64,000 nucleotides of DNA from GAS188 sp963794475. Its GTDB lineage: Bacteria > Pseudomonadota > Alphaproteobacteria > Rhizobiales > Beijerinckiaceae. Within the stretch, counting starts at the first letter, position 1. Every line of letters starts with the position of its first letter. Of the stretch, positions 43,338 to 52,419 are shown one piece after another. Where the stretch lies: positions 868,001-932,000 of the forward strand of contig CAWCDW010000002.1 of assembly GCA_963794475.1 (NCBI GenBank). The letters are read 5' to 3'. The position numbers were made by a program, and so were the translations under genes. The notes beneath the pieces were generated by a model that ran no database searches, was not told the origin of the DNA, and saw only the letters and a list, made by a program, of their open reading frames with translations.

Positions 43338-45510
43338 ATGATTGCGGCATCAGGCGAAATCTCCTTCACCACGCAAGGCGGCGTGAAGGTGCGGCGCGCG
43401 GCCGAGGACGCCGGTGACGGGGCCTTGGCCATTCTCGCCTGCCGCGAGGCGCTCGACACGCGACGCGGCGCGGTGTTCTCCTCGAATTACGAATATCCCG
43501 GCCGCTACACGCGGTGGGATGTGGGCTTCACCGACCCGCCCTTGAGCCTCACGGCGCGGGGGCGCAAGGTCGAGATCGCGGCCCTCAACGAGCGCGGTGC
43601 CGTCCTGCTGACGGGCATCGGCGAGGCGATGGCGGCGAAGGATTGGCTCGCCCGTCTCACGCGAAGCGAAGAGACGCTCACCCTCGAGGTCCGCGAACCG
43701 AAGGCGCGGTTCACCGAGGAGGAACGTATCCGCCAGCCGACCGCCTTTTCCGCGGTGCGAGCCCTCGTCGCGCTGTTCGGCAATGGCGAATGCGCGCATC
43801 TTGGGCTTTACGGCGCCTTCGGTTATGACCTCGCCTTCCAGTTCGACGCCATCACGAAGCGCCTCGCCCGTCCCGATGGGCAGCGCGACATCGTGCTCTT
43901 CCTTCCCGACGAGATCGTCGTCGTCGACCATTACGCCGCCAAGGCGACCCGCTTTTTTTACGAATTCGAGATTGCGGGCCGTTCGACCTTGGGGATTGCG
44001 CGCGATGGCAAGGCTGACCCCTTCAGCTTCGCGAACGCCGCCCCGCCCGCTTGCGATCACGCGCCCGGCGAATATGCCGGCGTCGTGCGCGAGGCGCTGA
44101 CGCGCTTCAAACGCGGCGATCTCTTCGAGGTGGTGCCGGGCCAAAGCTTCTTCGAGCGGTGCACTGCTCCGCCCTCGGCCATCTCGGTCGCCCTGGCGCG
44201 CATCAATCCCGCGCCCTACGGCTTCATGATCAATCTGGGGCTGAATCGAGTATCTCGTCGGCGCCTCGCCGGAAATGTTCGTGCGTGTCACCGGCGGCCG
44301 GCGTATCGAGACCTGCCCGATCTCGGGCACCATCAGCCGCGGCGCCGACGCCATCGCGGATGCCGAGCAGGTGCGCAAGCTGCTCAATTCGGCGAAGGAC
44401 GAAGCCGAGCTCACCATGTGCTCGGACGTCGATCGCAACGACAAATCGCGCGTCTGCGAGCCGGGCTCGGTGCGCATGATCGGCCGCCGCCAGATCGAGA
44501 TGTATTCGCGCCTCATCCACACGGTCGATCATATCGAGGGCCGGCTGCTGGAAGGCCTCGACGCGCTCGACGGCTTCCTGTCACACGCCTGGGCGGTCAC
44601 GGTGACGGGGGCGCCTAAACGCTGGGCCATGCAATTCATCGAGGATCACGAACGCTCGGCCCGCGCCTGGTATGGCGGCGCGATCGGCATGGTGCATTTC
44701 AATGGCGATTTGAACACCGGGCTCACCTTGCGCACCATCCGCATCAAGGATGGCATCGCCGAAGTCCGGGCCGGCGCCACCTTGCTCGCGGATTCGGACC
44801 CCGACGAGGAGGAGCGAGAGACGCGCCTCAAGGCCTCCGCCATGCTGGCCGCGATCCGTGAGGCGGGCGCCGGCGCGCGGCCGGCGCCGGCCGTGCCGAC
44901 CGCTGCTCGACGCGAGCCGCTCGATCTTCTGCTGATCGATCATGACGACAGCTTCGTTCACACGCTCGCCGGTTATTTCCGCCAATGCGGCGCCCGGGTG
45001 ACGACCTTGCGCGCGCCGGTGCCGGAAGGCTTCCTCGACGAATATCCGGCCGACCTCGTGGTGCTCTCGCCCGGCCCCGCCCGGCCTCGCGACTTCAACA
45101 TGAAGGCCGCGATCGAGGCCGTCCGCGCGCGCGGCACCCCCCTCTTCGGCGTCTGCCTCGGCTTGCAAGGCATCGCCGAAGCCTTTGGGGGCGTGCTCCG
45201 GGAGCTCGAGGTGCCGATGCATGGCAAGCCCTCGCGCATCCATGTCGAAGGCGAAGGGATTTTCGCCGGCGTGCCGCGCGAGATCGCGGTCGGGCGCTAT
45301 CACTCGCTCGTGGTCGATCCCTCGACCTTGCCGCCATCCCTCGCCGTGACCGCGCGCACCGAGGACGGCGTCGTGATGGCGCTCGAGCACATCTCCCTGC
45401 CGATCGCGGCCGTCCAGTTCCATCCCGAATTGATCATGACGCTCGGCGCCGAAGCCGGGCTCGCGATCATCGAAAACGTCATGCGCATGGCGCGCGCATC
45501 AATTCGGTGA
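43338..45510 (+). pseudogene. trpE(G): Fused anthranilate synthase TrpE(G), frame-disrupted
   Basis: This gene encodes both anthranilate synthase components: a TrpE chorismate-using domain (about residues 1-510) and a TrpG glutamine amidotransferase (about 530-720; nucleophile in FGVCLGLQG, His-Glu in QFHPEL). The combined length of about 723 residues matches rhizobial TrpE(G). At 44240 the frame changes: ...YGFMINLGLN continues as EYLVGASPEMFVRVTGG only if one base is removed from AATCGAG (total 2173 nt, one more than a multiple of 3). All other motifs, such as CPISGTISRGAD and DVDRNDKSRVCEPGSV, are intact. As tryptophan synthesis is normally needed, an assembly error is quite possible. AAGGAAGAAGG precedes the ATG. 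Confidence 0.88.
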
Positions 45511-45574
45511 CAGCTTATCAATTCTCTAATTTGTGATGCGGCTAAATGGAAAATTGGTAAACTGTCACCGAATT
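45501..45574. repeat. 13-bp inverted repeat between convergent genes
   Basis: AATTCGGTGACAG (45501-45513) and CTGTCACCGAATT (45562-45574) are perfect inverted copies around 48 AT-rich bases. The arms include the stop codons of both trpE(G) and the convergent DUF4864 gene. It could be a bidirectional terminator, but the long loop and the low GC suggest an inserted palindromic element of the REP/non-autonomous kind. Confidence 0.6.
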
Positions 45575-46013
45575 AGGTGGAGACGCCTGCCTTCACGAGG
45601 TGGCAGCTCGTGATCTTCCACGATCCGTCCGGCTGCTTCTCGAGCGTGTAAACGGCGGTCCAGGCCTCGCCTTCGGCGTCCTCGATTGCCAGCGTCTCGG
45701 TCAAGCCGGCATCGCTCTCGGTCACGCCGGAAAAGCTGTAGGCCTTCGGCCGATAGACGGGCTGGTAACCGTCGCGGACCATGGACATGAAACGCTCCGG
45801 GCTCTGGAAGAGCGTTTGCAGCTCCGGCGAAGCGAAGGCGAAGGCGGCCCCGCCGTCATCTCGCCGAAACGCGTCGATCTGCCGTTCGATCACGGCGCGG
45901 CTTTCGGCGCGATCGCTTTCCGAAAAGGCGAAGGCTGCGAGCGAAAAGACCATCACCGGGGCGACGGCGAGGGGCGCCGCCAAAATATGCGGAATCGACG
46001 CGAGGACGCGCAT
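45573..46013 (-). CDS. DUF4864 domain-containing exported protein
   Basis: This 146-residue protein begins with a signal-like hydrophobic stretch (ILAAPLAVAPVMVFSLAAFAF, about residues 10-30) followed by the DUF4864 domain: IERQIDAFRRDDGGAAFAFASP, FMSMVRDGYQPVYRPKAY and EAWTAVYTLEKQPDGSWKI. The family is small, SnoaL-like in pattern and periplasmic; no function is known. ATG 46013 gives the signal peptide, whereas the longer frame adds an unrelated lead. Its stop codon lies within the inverted repeat at 45562-45574. Confidence 0.82.
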   Translation of the reverse strand: MRVLASIPHILAAPLAVAPVMVFSLAAFAFSESDRAESRAVIERQIDAFRRDDGGAAFAFASPELQTLFQSPERFMSMVRDGYQPVYRPKAYSFSGVTESDAGLTETLAIEDAEGEAWTAVYTLEKQPDGSWKITSCHLVKAGVST

Positions 46014-46150
46014 GTTCTCCTCCACGAAGAACGCTATCACGAAGTCGGGGCGCGATGAAGCGCAACGCGCGGGCTCCGTCGGGTCTCCACAGGCCTCGAA
46101 GGCTAGAAGCTGCCCCCGCATCGCCCTCGAAATTCTCGAACGAATCCGTC

Positions 46151-47164
46151 ATGATGGGGGTCATGAACGACGCGCGAAACTCCTTCGGGCTATCCATCGT
46201 CATTCCCGTCTTCAACGAAGCGGAGAACCTCGGCCCGCTTGTCCGCCGCCTTGCGCCGGTCCTCGAAAGCGAAACGGGAGCATGGGAGATCCTCTTCGTC
46301 GACGACGGCAGCCGGGACGGCGGGCTCGAGGAGATCAAGCGGCTCAACGCCACGGAACCGCGCGTGCGGGCGCTCTCGCTTTCGCGCAATTTCGGCAAAG
46401 AAGTCGCAATCGCGGCCGGGCTCGACGCCGCGCAAGGAGAGGCCGTTGTCATCATGGACGCGGATCTTCAGCATCCTCCTGAAATCATTCCAGAATTCTT
46501 GAAGCGCTGGCGCGAGGGCAATGCCGTCGTCTACGCACAGCGGCGCGATCGTGCTTACGAAGGGCCGGTGAAGCGGGCCTTTTCGCAGCTCTTCTACCGC
46601 ATCTTCGCGCGGTTGGGCGAGACCCAGCTCCACGAGGAGGCCGGCGACTTCCAGCTCTTCGACCGCAAGGCCGTCGAGGCCTTGCGGCTTCTGGGCGAGC
46701 GCGCGCGTTTTTCGAAAGGCCTGTATTCCTGGATCGGCTTCAGATCCGTCGGCGTGCCGTTCGAGGTCGGCGAACGGCTGCACGGAAGGAGCCGCTACGA
46801 TTACCGCAAGCTCCTGCATTTCGCCTGGGACGGCATCACCTCGTTCACCACCGTGCCCTTGCGGGTGTGGACCTATCTCGGCTTCCTGATCTCGTTGGGC
46901 GCGGTGATCACCGCATTCTACTTCGTGTTCGAGGCTCTCTTCGTTGGCGTGAAGACCCCGGGCTTCCCAACCTTGATCGTGGCCGTGACGCTGCTTGCCG
47001 GCGTTCAACTCATGTCCCTCGGCATGATCGGGGAATATGTCGGGCGCATCTTCGCCGAGGTGAAGCGCCGGCCGCTCTACATCGTCGCCGAGCGCGTCGG
47101 CCTCGAGGTGTCTTCGCCCCGCTCGGGCGCCCCGCCAACGGTTGCGCCCGGGCCGAACGGCTGA
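46151..47164 (+). CDS. Family 2 glycosyltransferase with two membrane helices (GtrB/DPM-like)
   Basis: This 337-residue GT-A enzyme probably transfers a sugar from a nucleotide donor to undecaprenyl phosphate. Motifs are LSIVIPVFNEAENLGPLV, LFVDDGSRDGG (donor-binding DD), LSRNFGKEVAIAAGLD and IMDADLQHPPE (the metal-binding DAD). Two C-terminal membrane helices (TYLGFLISLGAVITAFYFVFEALF and LIVAVTLLAGVQLMSLGMIGEYVG, given here in part) are typical of GtrB. Starts at 46151, 46154 and 46163 are all possible. It is divergent from the DUF4864 gene; no flippase or GtrC partner adjoins it. Confidence 0.9.
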   Translation: MMGVMNDARNSFGLSIVIPVFNEAENLGPLVRRLAPVLESETGAWEILFVDDGSRDGGLEEIKRLNATEPRVRALSLSRNFGKEVAIAAGLDAAQGEAVVIMDADLQHPPEIIPEFLKRWREGNAVVYAQRRDRAYEGPVKRAFSQLFYRIFARLGETQLHEEAGDFQLFDRKAVEALRLLGERARFSKGLYSWIGFRSVGVPFEVGERLHGRSRYDYRKLLHFAWDGITSFTTVPLRVWTYLGFLISLGAVITAFYFVFEALFVGVKTPGFPTLIVAVTLLAGVQLMSLGMIGEYVGRIFAEVKRRPLYIVAERVGLEVSSPRSGAPPTVAPGPNG

Positions 47165-47468
47165 GGCATCGCGCTTTGTGCGCAAGCCGGATTCCAGGCA
47201 GGCAGCGCCGGAGCGTTCGATAAGCCGACTTCCCATGACATCGCCGGCCGTCGCGAGCCGCAGTCGCCGCCCGAATTTATGTGGCGAGCGGGAGAAAATA
47301 GCCGGCTGCATTAGTCCTGCCCGCGCGACGGTCGAAGCCCGAGGAAATTTACAAGGGCGGCTTGACTTTGCGGCAGGACCCGGGCCTTGCCTCATGGTGG
47401 AGCATGGCTCTCGTTTCAAACCCATGGCGCGCCCGTCGGCGCCCCAACTTCAGTCACAGGAAATTCCA
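47165..47468. other. Intergenic spacer before the DUF1993 gene
   Basis: These 304 bases contain no gene I can support. A TTGACT at about 47362-47367 could be a -35 element for the downstream gene, but no good -10 follows at the right distance. Confidence 0.35.
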
Positions 47469-47975
47469 ATGTCATTGTCGATGCACGAAGCTTCTGCCGC
47501 GACCTTCAAGCGCATGCTGCCCGCGCTCGCGGCACTGCTCGAAAAAGCCGAGGCGCATGCTGCCGCTCGCAAGATCGACTCCGACGCGCTTCTCGGCGCG
47601 CGGCTCTTTCCCGACATGTTTTCGTTCGCGCGGCAGGTGCAGCTCACTTGCGATTTCGCCAAGAACTGCTGCGCCAGGCTCTCCGGCATCGAAGCGCCCA
47701 AACATGAAGACAAGGAAAAGAGCTTCGCGGAATTGAAGGCCCGTGTCGCGGCGACGCTCGCCTTCATCGAAGGGTTGAACGCGAAAGACATCGACGGCAC
47801 GGAGAAAAAGGACATCACGCTCAAGATAGCCGGCAAGGACACGCAGATGACGGGGCGCGATTATCTTCTGTTTTTCGCCCTGCCGAATTTCTACTTCCAC
47901 GCGACCACCGCCTATGACCTATTGCGCCACAACGGGGTCGAAGTCGGCAAGCGCGACTTCCTCGGCCTGGCGTGA
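47469..47975 (+). CDS. DUF1993 domain-containing protein
   Basis: This 168-residue helical protein matches DUF1993, a DinB-like four-helix family. It reads SMHEASAATFKRMLPALAALLEKAEAHA, then LLGARLFPDMFSFARQVQLTCDFAK, and the C-terminal LPNFYFHATTAYDLLRHNGVEVGKRDF. The histidine-containing helices resemble the DinB metal site, but no activity is established. The frame is open back to 47142; ATG 47469 is the family start, though the ribosome site is weak. The next gene begins close behind. Confidence 0.87.
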   Translation: MSLSMHEASAATFKRMLPALAALLEKAEAHAAARKIDSDALLGARLFPDMFSFARQVQLTCDFAKNCCARLSGIEAPKHEDKEKSFAELKARVAATLAFIEGLNAKDIDGTEKKDITLKIAGKDTQMTGRDYLLFFALPNFYFHATTAYDLLRHNGVEVGKRDFLGLA

Positions 47976-48009
47976 AAACCGGGCGCCGAGGGAAGAGCAA
48001 GGGCGCAAC

Positions 48010-49065
48010 TTGTTGCCGAGCGACCCCTCCCCTCCCATCGGCGCGCGCGTGAGCTCGATACTGTCGCGGCAACGCCGAGAGGCTGAAGCGTTACCGCGTT
48101 TTGCCGTGCTCGACGTGGCGCGCGGCGTGGCGCTCGCCGCCATGGTCGTCTTCCACTTCGCCTTCGATCTCGACAGCCTCGGTTTGGCGGCGCTCGACGT
48201 CGGCGGCGATCCTCGGTGGCGGTGGTTCGCACGCCTGATCGCGGGCAGTTTTCTCGCGCTCTCCGGCATGAGCCTCGTCATCGCGCACGCCAAGGGAATG
48301 CGTTGGGAGGCTTATCTGCGCCGCCTCGCAATCCTCGCCGGCGCCGCCGTCACGGTGACGCTCGCGACCTGGCTGATGATGCCGCGCGAATTCATCTTTT
48401 TCGGCATTCTGCATTCGATCGCGGTCGCAAGCGTGATCGGCCTCGCCTTTCTGAGGTTCCCTTGGCTGGTGACGATCAGCGTGGCGATCCTGGTCCTGCT
48501 CGCACCGAATTTCATCGCCTCCGCGGTCTTCGACGCGCCATTTCTTCGCTGGCTCGGATTATCCTCCACCACGCCTGCGACGCTCGATTTCGAACCGGTC
48601 TTTCCCTGGCTTTCGCCCTTCCTCGCCGGCATGGCGCTGGCGCGGCTCGCCTTGCCTCGTTTCGCGACAAGCCCCTCGGCGCTTTGGACCCCGCGACGCG
48701 CGCCGGGGCGCGCCTTTGCCTTTGCTGGACGCCATAGCCTCGCGATCTACCTCATTCACCAGCCCGTAATGTTCGGCACGCTTTCGCTTGTCGCGCAGTT
48801 GACGCTCGCTGGCGCCTCGGTGCCGGACGAGGATCGCCCCTTCGTCGATGGGTGCCGGACGATTTGCGCTTCGCATCACGGCGAGGAGGCAGCCTGCCTT
48901 TCCTATTGCATCTGCACGGCCGCCGAGCTGAAGAAAGAGGGGCTATGGGCGAGCGTGCTCGCCGAAAGCCTCTCCGCCGAGGAGCGGGGACGTCTCGCGG
49001 CGGCGATGCAGGTTTGTGCGCGCGCGAACCCGGGCGCGGGCCTTCCGGACCATCGCATGCCTTGA
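48010..49065 (+). CDS. DUF1624 / heparan-alpha-glucosaminide N-acetyltransferase-like membrane protein
   Basis: This protein of about 350 residues has at least seven membrane helices and the DUF1624 signature RFAVLDVARGVALAAMVVFHFAFDL (given in part), plus WRWFARLIAGSFLALSGMSL and GRHSLAIYLIHQPVMFG. Relatives of the acyltransferase-3 and HGSNAT groups transfer acetyl groups across membranes. The C-terminal 100 residues are soluble and contain four cysteines (DGCRTICAS, AACLSYCICTA). No ATG fits; TTG 48010 or 48013 with AAGGGCG upstream, or GTG 48049, are the candidates. Possibly cotranscribed with crcB. Confidence 0.8.
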   Translation: MLPSDPSPPIGARVSSILSRQRREAEALPRFAVLDVARGVALAAMVVFHFAFDLDSLGLAALDVGGDPRWRWFARLIAGSFLALSGMSLVIAHAKGMRWEAYLRRLAILAGAAVTVTLATWLMMPREFIFFGILHSIAVASVIGLAFLRFPWLVTISVAILVLLAPNFIASAVFDAPFLRWLGLSSTTPATLDFEPVFPWLSPFLAGMALARLALPRFATSPSALWTPRRAPGRAFAFAGRHSLAIYLIHQPVMFGTLSLVAQLTLAGASVPDEDRPFVDGCRTICASHHGEEAACLSYCICTAAELKKEGLWASVLAESLSAEERGRLAAAMQVCARANPGAGLPDHRMP

Positions 49066-49108
49066 CCGTTGCGCGCCCGCGCCGGTCAATGGCAAGAAAA
49101 ACGAGAGG

Positions 49109-49123
49109 CTCCCCTGTCGGGAG
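49109..49123 (+). promoter_or_regulatory. Hairpin overlapping the crcB ribosome site
   Basis: CTCCC (49109-49113) pairs with GGGAG (49119-49123), part of the GGGAGGAG ribosome site of crcB. This could limit translation. It does not match the fluoride riboswitch consensus. Confidence 0.3.
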
Positions 49124-49135
49124 GAGAGACGAACG

Positions 49136-49531
49136 ATGATGTATGTATGGGTGACGGTCGGCAGCGCGCTCGGAGGCGCCGCGCGCTATTGGTGCTCGGG
49201 TTTCGCCGCCGACCATTTCGGCGAGACCTTCCCTCTCGGCACCTTGTCGGTCAACATCATTGGCTCGTTCATCATCGGCTTCTTCGCCACCCTCACCGGC
49301 CCCGACGGCCGATATCTGGTGCGCACCGAGGCCCGCCAGTTCGTGATGACGGGCATTTGCGGCGGCTACACCACCTTTTCCTCCTTCAGCCTGCAGACGC
49401 TTAATCTTGTGCGCGACGGCGAGATGAAGCTCGCCGGCCTCAACGTCGCGCTCTCCCTCATCTTGTGCCTCGGCGCGGTCTGGCTCGGACATGTGACCGC
49501 CGCCTCCCTCAACCAGCTCAAGGGCGCCTGA
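49136..49531 (+). CDS. crcB: Fluoride efflux transporter CrcB/Fluc
   Basis: This 131-residue, four-helix membrane protein forms dual-topology dimeric fluoride channels. Family motifs are GSALGGAARYWCSG, PLGTLSVNIIGSFIIGFF (with the Asn of the fluoride path) and GICGGYTTFSSFSLQT (with the Phe-box and the central Na+ site). GGGAGGAG precedes ATG 49136. The DUF190 gene follows directly, a pairing common in proteobacteria that points to fluoride resistance. Confidence 0.95.
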   Translation: MMYVWVTVGSALGGAARYWCSGFAADHFGETFPLGTLSVNIIGSFIIGFFATLTGPDGRYLVRTEARQFVMTGICGGYTTFSSFSLQTLNLVRDGEMKLAGLNVALSLILCLGAVWLGHVTAASLNQLKGA

Positions 49532-49533
49532 TC

Positions 49534-49875
49534 ATGCAGCTTCCGCGCGACGCCATGCTGCTTCGCATCTTCATCGGCGAGGACGATAAATATCAAGGCC
49601 GCCCGCTTTATGAGACGATCGTCCTCAAGGCGCGTGCGTCGCACCTCGCCGGCGCGACCGTGCTGCGCGGGCCGATGGGTTTCGGCCATTCGAGCCGGCT
49701 GCACACCGCGAAGATCCTTCGGCTCTCCGAGGATCTGCCCATCGTCATCGAGATCGTCGACGAGGAGGCGAAGATCAAGGATTTCCTTCCCATGCTCGAG
49801 ACGATTATGGGCAGCGGCCTCGTCACGCTCGAGAAGGTCCAAGTCCTGCAATACGGGGGAAACGAGAAGAGCTAA
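49534..49875 (+). CDS. DUF190 PII-like protein
   Basis: This 113-residue protein has the PII-like DUF190 fold: AMLLRIFIGEDDKYQGRPLYE, VLRGPMGFGHSSRLHT and IVIEIVDEEAKIKDFLPMLE. It begins two bases after the crcB stop, so the two are cotranscribed. DUF190 proteins may modulate CrcB or other transporters through nucleotide binding; this is inference from context. Confidence 0.9.
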   Translation: MQLPRDAMLLRIFIGEDDKYQGRPLYETIVLKARASHLAGATVLRGPMGFGHSSRLHTAKILRLSEDLPIVIEIVDEEAKIKDFLPMLETIMGSGLVTLEKVQVLQYGGNEKS

Positions 49876-49879
49876 CTGG

Positions 49880-51878
49880 TCACCTCCTTCGGCCGCCCCT
49901 TCGTCTTGGCTCTTGCGCCTTCGCGCGCTTGAATGTGACGCCGAGCCTTTCCTCGAGATGCGGGAAGGCATCGCTCGCATGCGGGATCGCCATCGCCTCG
50001 ACGAAATGCGCCTGGAAGCCCGGCTCGATTGCCGTCTCGACCTTTTCGATCCGACGCACCACTTCGCTGATCTCCCGCCGGGACGCCGCGTTCAATAGGG
50101 CGATGCGCGCGCCCGTTCCGGCGGCGTTGCCGGCCGAGGACACCTTGTCGAGCGGGCAATCGGGGATAAGGCCGAGCGCCATGGCGTAGGCGGGATCGAT
50201 ATGGCTGCCGAAGGCGCCGGCGAGCGTGATCCGCTCGACCTTGGCCACGCCGTAGCGCTCCATGAGCAGCTTGACGCCGGCGTAAAGCGCCGCCTTCGCC
50301 AGCTGAATGGCGCGAATATCGCCTTGCAAAATGGCAATGCGCGGCTCTCCCTCGGCAATCATGAAAGCGAAAGTGCGCCCATCGGCCTTAATGCGCGGCG
50401 TGCGCGCCGCCATCGTCCCGTCGATGATGCCGTCCGGGCGCAACAGGCCGCAGATCGCCATCTCCGCGACCGTCTCGATGATGCCCGAGCCGCAAATTCC
50501 GGTAACGCCGGTCGAGCGCGTCGCCTCGGCAAAGCCTTCTTCGTCCGACCAGAGATCGCAGCCGATCACCTTGAAGCGCGGCTCGAGCGTCACAGGGTCG
50601 ATGCGCAGGCGCTCAATGGCGCCAGGCGCGGCCCGCTGGCCGCAGCTGATCTGCGCCCCCTCGAATGCGGGCCCGGTCGGGGACGAGCAAGCGAGGAGGC
50701 GGTCACGGTTGCCGAGGACGATCTCGGCGTTGGTGCCGACATCGACGATGAGGCGGATCTCGTCGGACAGATAAGGGGCTTCGCACAATACGACGGCCGC
50801 CGCGTCAGCCCCCACATGGCCGCCGATGCAGGGGAGTGCGTAAGCGAAGGCGCCGGGCGCGATGGAAAGGCCGATCTCGCGTGCCGGGGCGTCGAAACCC
50901 GCATCGATGGTGAGCGCGAACGGCGCGACGCCAAGCTCCGTCGGATCGAGACCGAGCGCGAGGTGATGCATGATCGGATTACCGGCGAGCGTCGCCTCGA
51001 CGATGTCGTCGAGGGCAACGCCCGCCGCTTTTGCGGTCTCCTCGGCAAGCCCCGCGAGCGCCTCGTGCACGGCTTCGGTCAGCTCGCGATCGCCGCCTGG
51101 GTGCATCATGATGTGGGAGACGCGGCTCATCAGATCCTCGCCGAGCCGGATCTGCGGATTCATGCGGCCGCCCGAGGCGAGGACATCGCCGCTCGTGAGG
51201 TCGCAGAGATGAGCCGCGACCGTCGTCGAGCCGATGTCGAAGGCAAGCCCGAAGACGCGCTCCTTCAACCCAGGGTAGACGGCGACGATGTCCCGCCCGT
51301 GCCGCACACATGCCGTCACGGCGAAATCGCCAACGCGGAGCGTTTTCTGCAAGCTGCGCAGGACGAGCGAGATCGGCGCGCACCTCCGGCAAGCCCCATT
51401 GCTCGCCGAGCGCCTCGGCGAGGCGGCGAAAATCGCTCGACGGATCGGCCATGTCGGGCTTTGCGACCTCGACATAATGGAGGCGCAGCACCGGGTCGAT
51501 CTTCACCGGCCAGGCCTCGGCCCGCTTGCGCACCACCTGCCGGTGAAGTTGCGATTCCTCCGGCACATCGACGAGGAGGTCGCCGCGAAGGCGCGCCTGG
51601 CACCCCAGTCGCTCGCCGCGCGCGAAGGCGCGCCGCAGGCGCTGATAGCGTTCCTCGACGGCATCCAGCCCCGTCACATGGTCGAGCGCCGAGGCAATGT
51701 CACGCTTCTGATCCACGCCTTCGACGATGGCGACCCGGCACCGTCCGCAGATGCCACGCCCGCCGCAGACCGAATCGAGATCGACGCCGAGCCTACGGGC
51801 GGCCTCGAGCACGCTCGTCCCTTCGGCAAAGCGCCCACGCTTGCCGGAGGGAGAGAAGGCGACGGTGAACTCGTTCAT
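49880..51878 (-). pseudogene. Reductive activator of corrinoid protein (2Fe-2S + ASKHA), frame-disrupted
   Basis: From ATG 51878 the product begins with a plant-type 2Fe-2S ferredoxin domain (Cys38, Cys44, Cys47 in SVCGGRGICGRCRV, and Cys93 in LGCQAR). A linker follows, and then a DUF4445/ASKHA ATPase domain (FGLAFDIGSTTVAAHL, LIVDVGTNAEIVLGN, GSGIIETVAEM). Proteins of this kind (RACE, RamA-like) reduce inactive Co(II)-corrinoid to Co(I) using ATP. One surplus base near 51380 breaks the frame: LPEVRADL continues as LVLRSLQKTLRVGDFAV only in the other frame (1999 nt in total, +1). Otherwise intact. It is the last gene of the minus-strand corrinoid cluster. Confidence 0.85.
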
Positions 51879-51897
51879 GCGCTTGGTGTGCCGATTA

Positions 51898-51960
51898 CGT
51901 CCTGGCCGGGCTTGGGCCTCCACGCCTTACCTTATCAAAGAGAAGACATGGATGGCCGTG
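51898..51960. repeat. REP-like repeat, copy 1 of a tandem pair
   Basis: A unit starting CGTCCTGGCCGGGCTTGG and ending AAAGAGAAGACATGGATGG recurs about 110 bases on (52005-52073). The two copies differ in a few positions. They lie between the corrinoid activator and the virulence-factor gene. Confidence 0.65.
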
Positions 51961-52004
51961 ACCAGCACGGCCATGACGGAAAAGGGTCGCGCCTTTCCAC
52001 AGTG

Positions 52005-52073
52005 CGTCCTGGTCGGGCTTGGCCCCGCCACCCACGCCTTTGCCCCGCGAAAGAGAAGACATGGCTGGCCGTG
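52005..52073. repeat. REP-like repeat, copy 2 of a tandem pair
   Basis: This copy starts CGTCCTGGTCGGGCTTGG and ends AAAGAGAAGACATGGCTGG. It is the direct repeat of 51898-51960 and is related to the palindromes at 39196 and 59103. Confidence 0.65.
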
Positions 52074-52090
52074 CCGTGCACAAGCGAGCG

Positions 52091-52414
52091 TCATCCCGAT
52101 GGCGGCTTCTCCCGGCCGCCGCACTCGATCAGCGCGCGAAGGCGCGCATCGTCGTATTCGCGCTCGAGACGCTCAACCTCGGCGAGCACGGCCGCTTCGA
52201 GGTCCTCCCCGCACGGCGCGGGTTCGCCTTGCCGCCAGCCGGCGAGATAAGCGTCGGTTCCAGTCGCGCTGCCTCGCATCGCCGCCATATCGATTGCTTG
52301 CGCGAAGCGCGGCGAGAGCTCGCGCTTGACGCGCGCGCTCCGGCGGCCGCCGGGCGGCGAGGCAGTGACCTGGGCTGGAATATCGCGCCAATAGGCGATG
52401 ATGAGTTGCGCCAT
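52091..52414 (-). CDS. Virulence-factor family small protein, corrinoid-locus associated
   Basis: This 107-residue protein matches the alphaproteobacterial 'virulence factor' family (PF13769 type): MAQLIIAYWRDIPAQVTA, RRSARVKRELSPRFAQAID, MAAMRGSATGTDAYLAGWRQ. Despite the family name, the function is unknown; in related bacteria it accompanies corrinoid methyltransferase and methylene-tetrahydrofolate reductase genes. ATG 52414 is five bases from the DUF1638 stop at 52420, which supports cotranscription. Confidence 0.85.
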   Translation of the reverse strand: MAQLIIAYWRDIPAQVTASPPGGRRSARVKRELSPRFAQAIDMAAMRGSATGTDAYLAGWRQGEPAPCGEDLEAAVLAEVERLEREYDDARLRALIECGGREKPPSG

Positions 52415-52419
52415 CGTGC

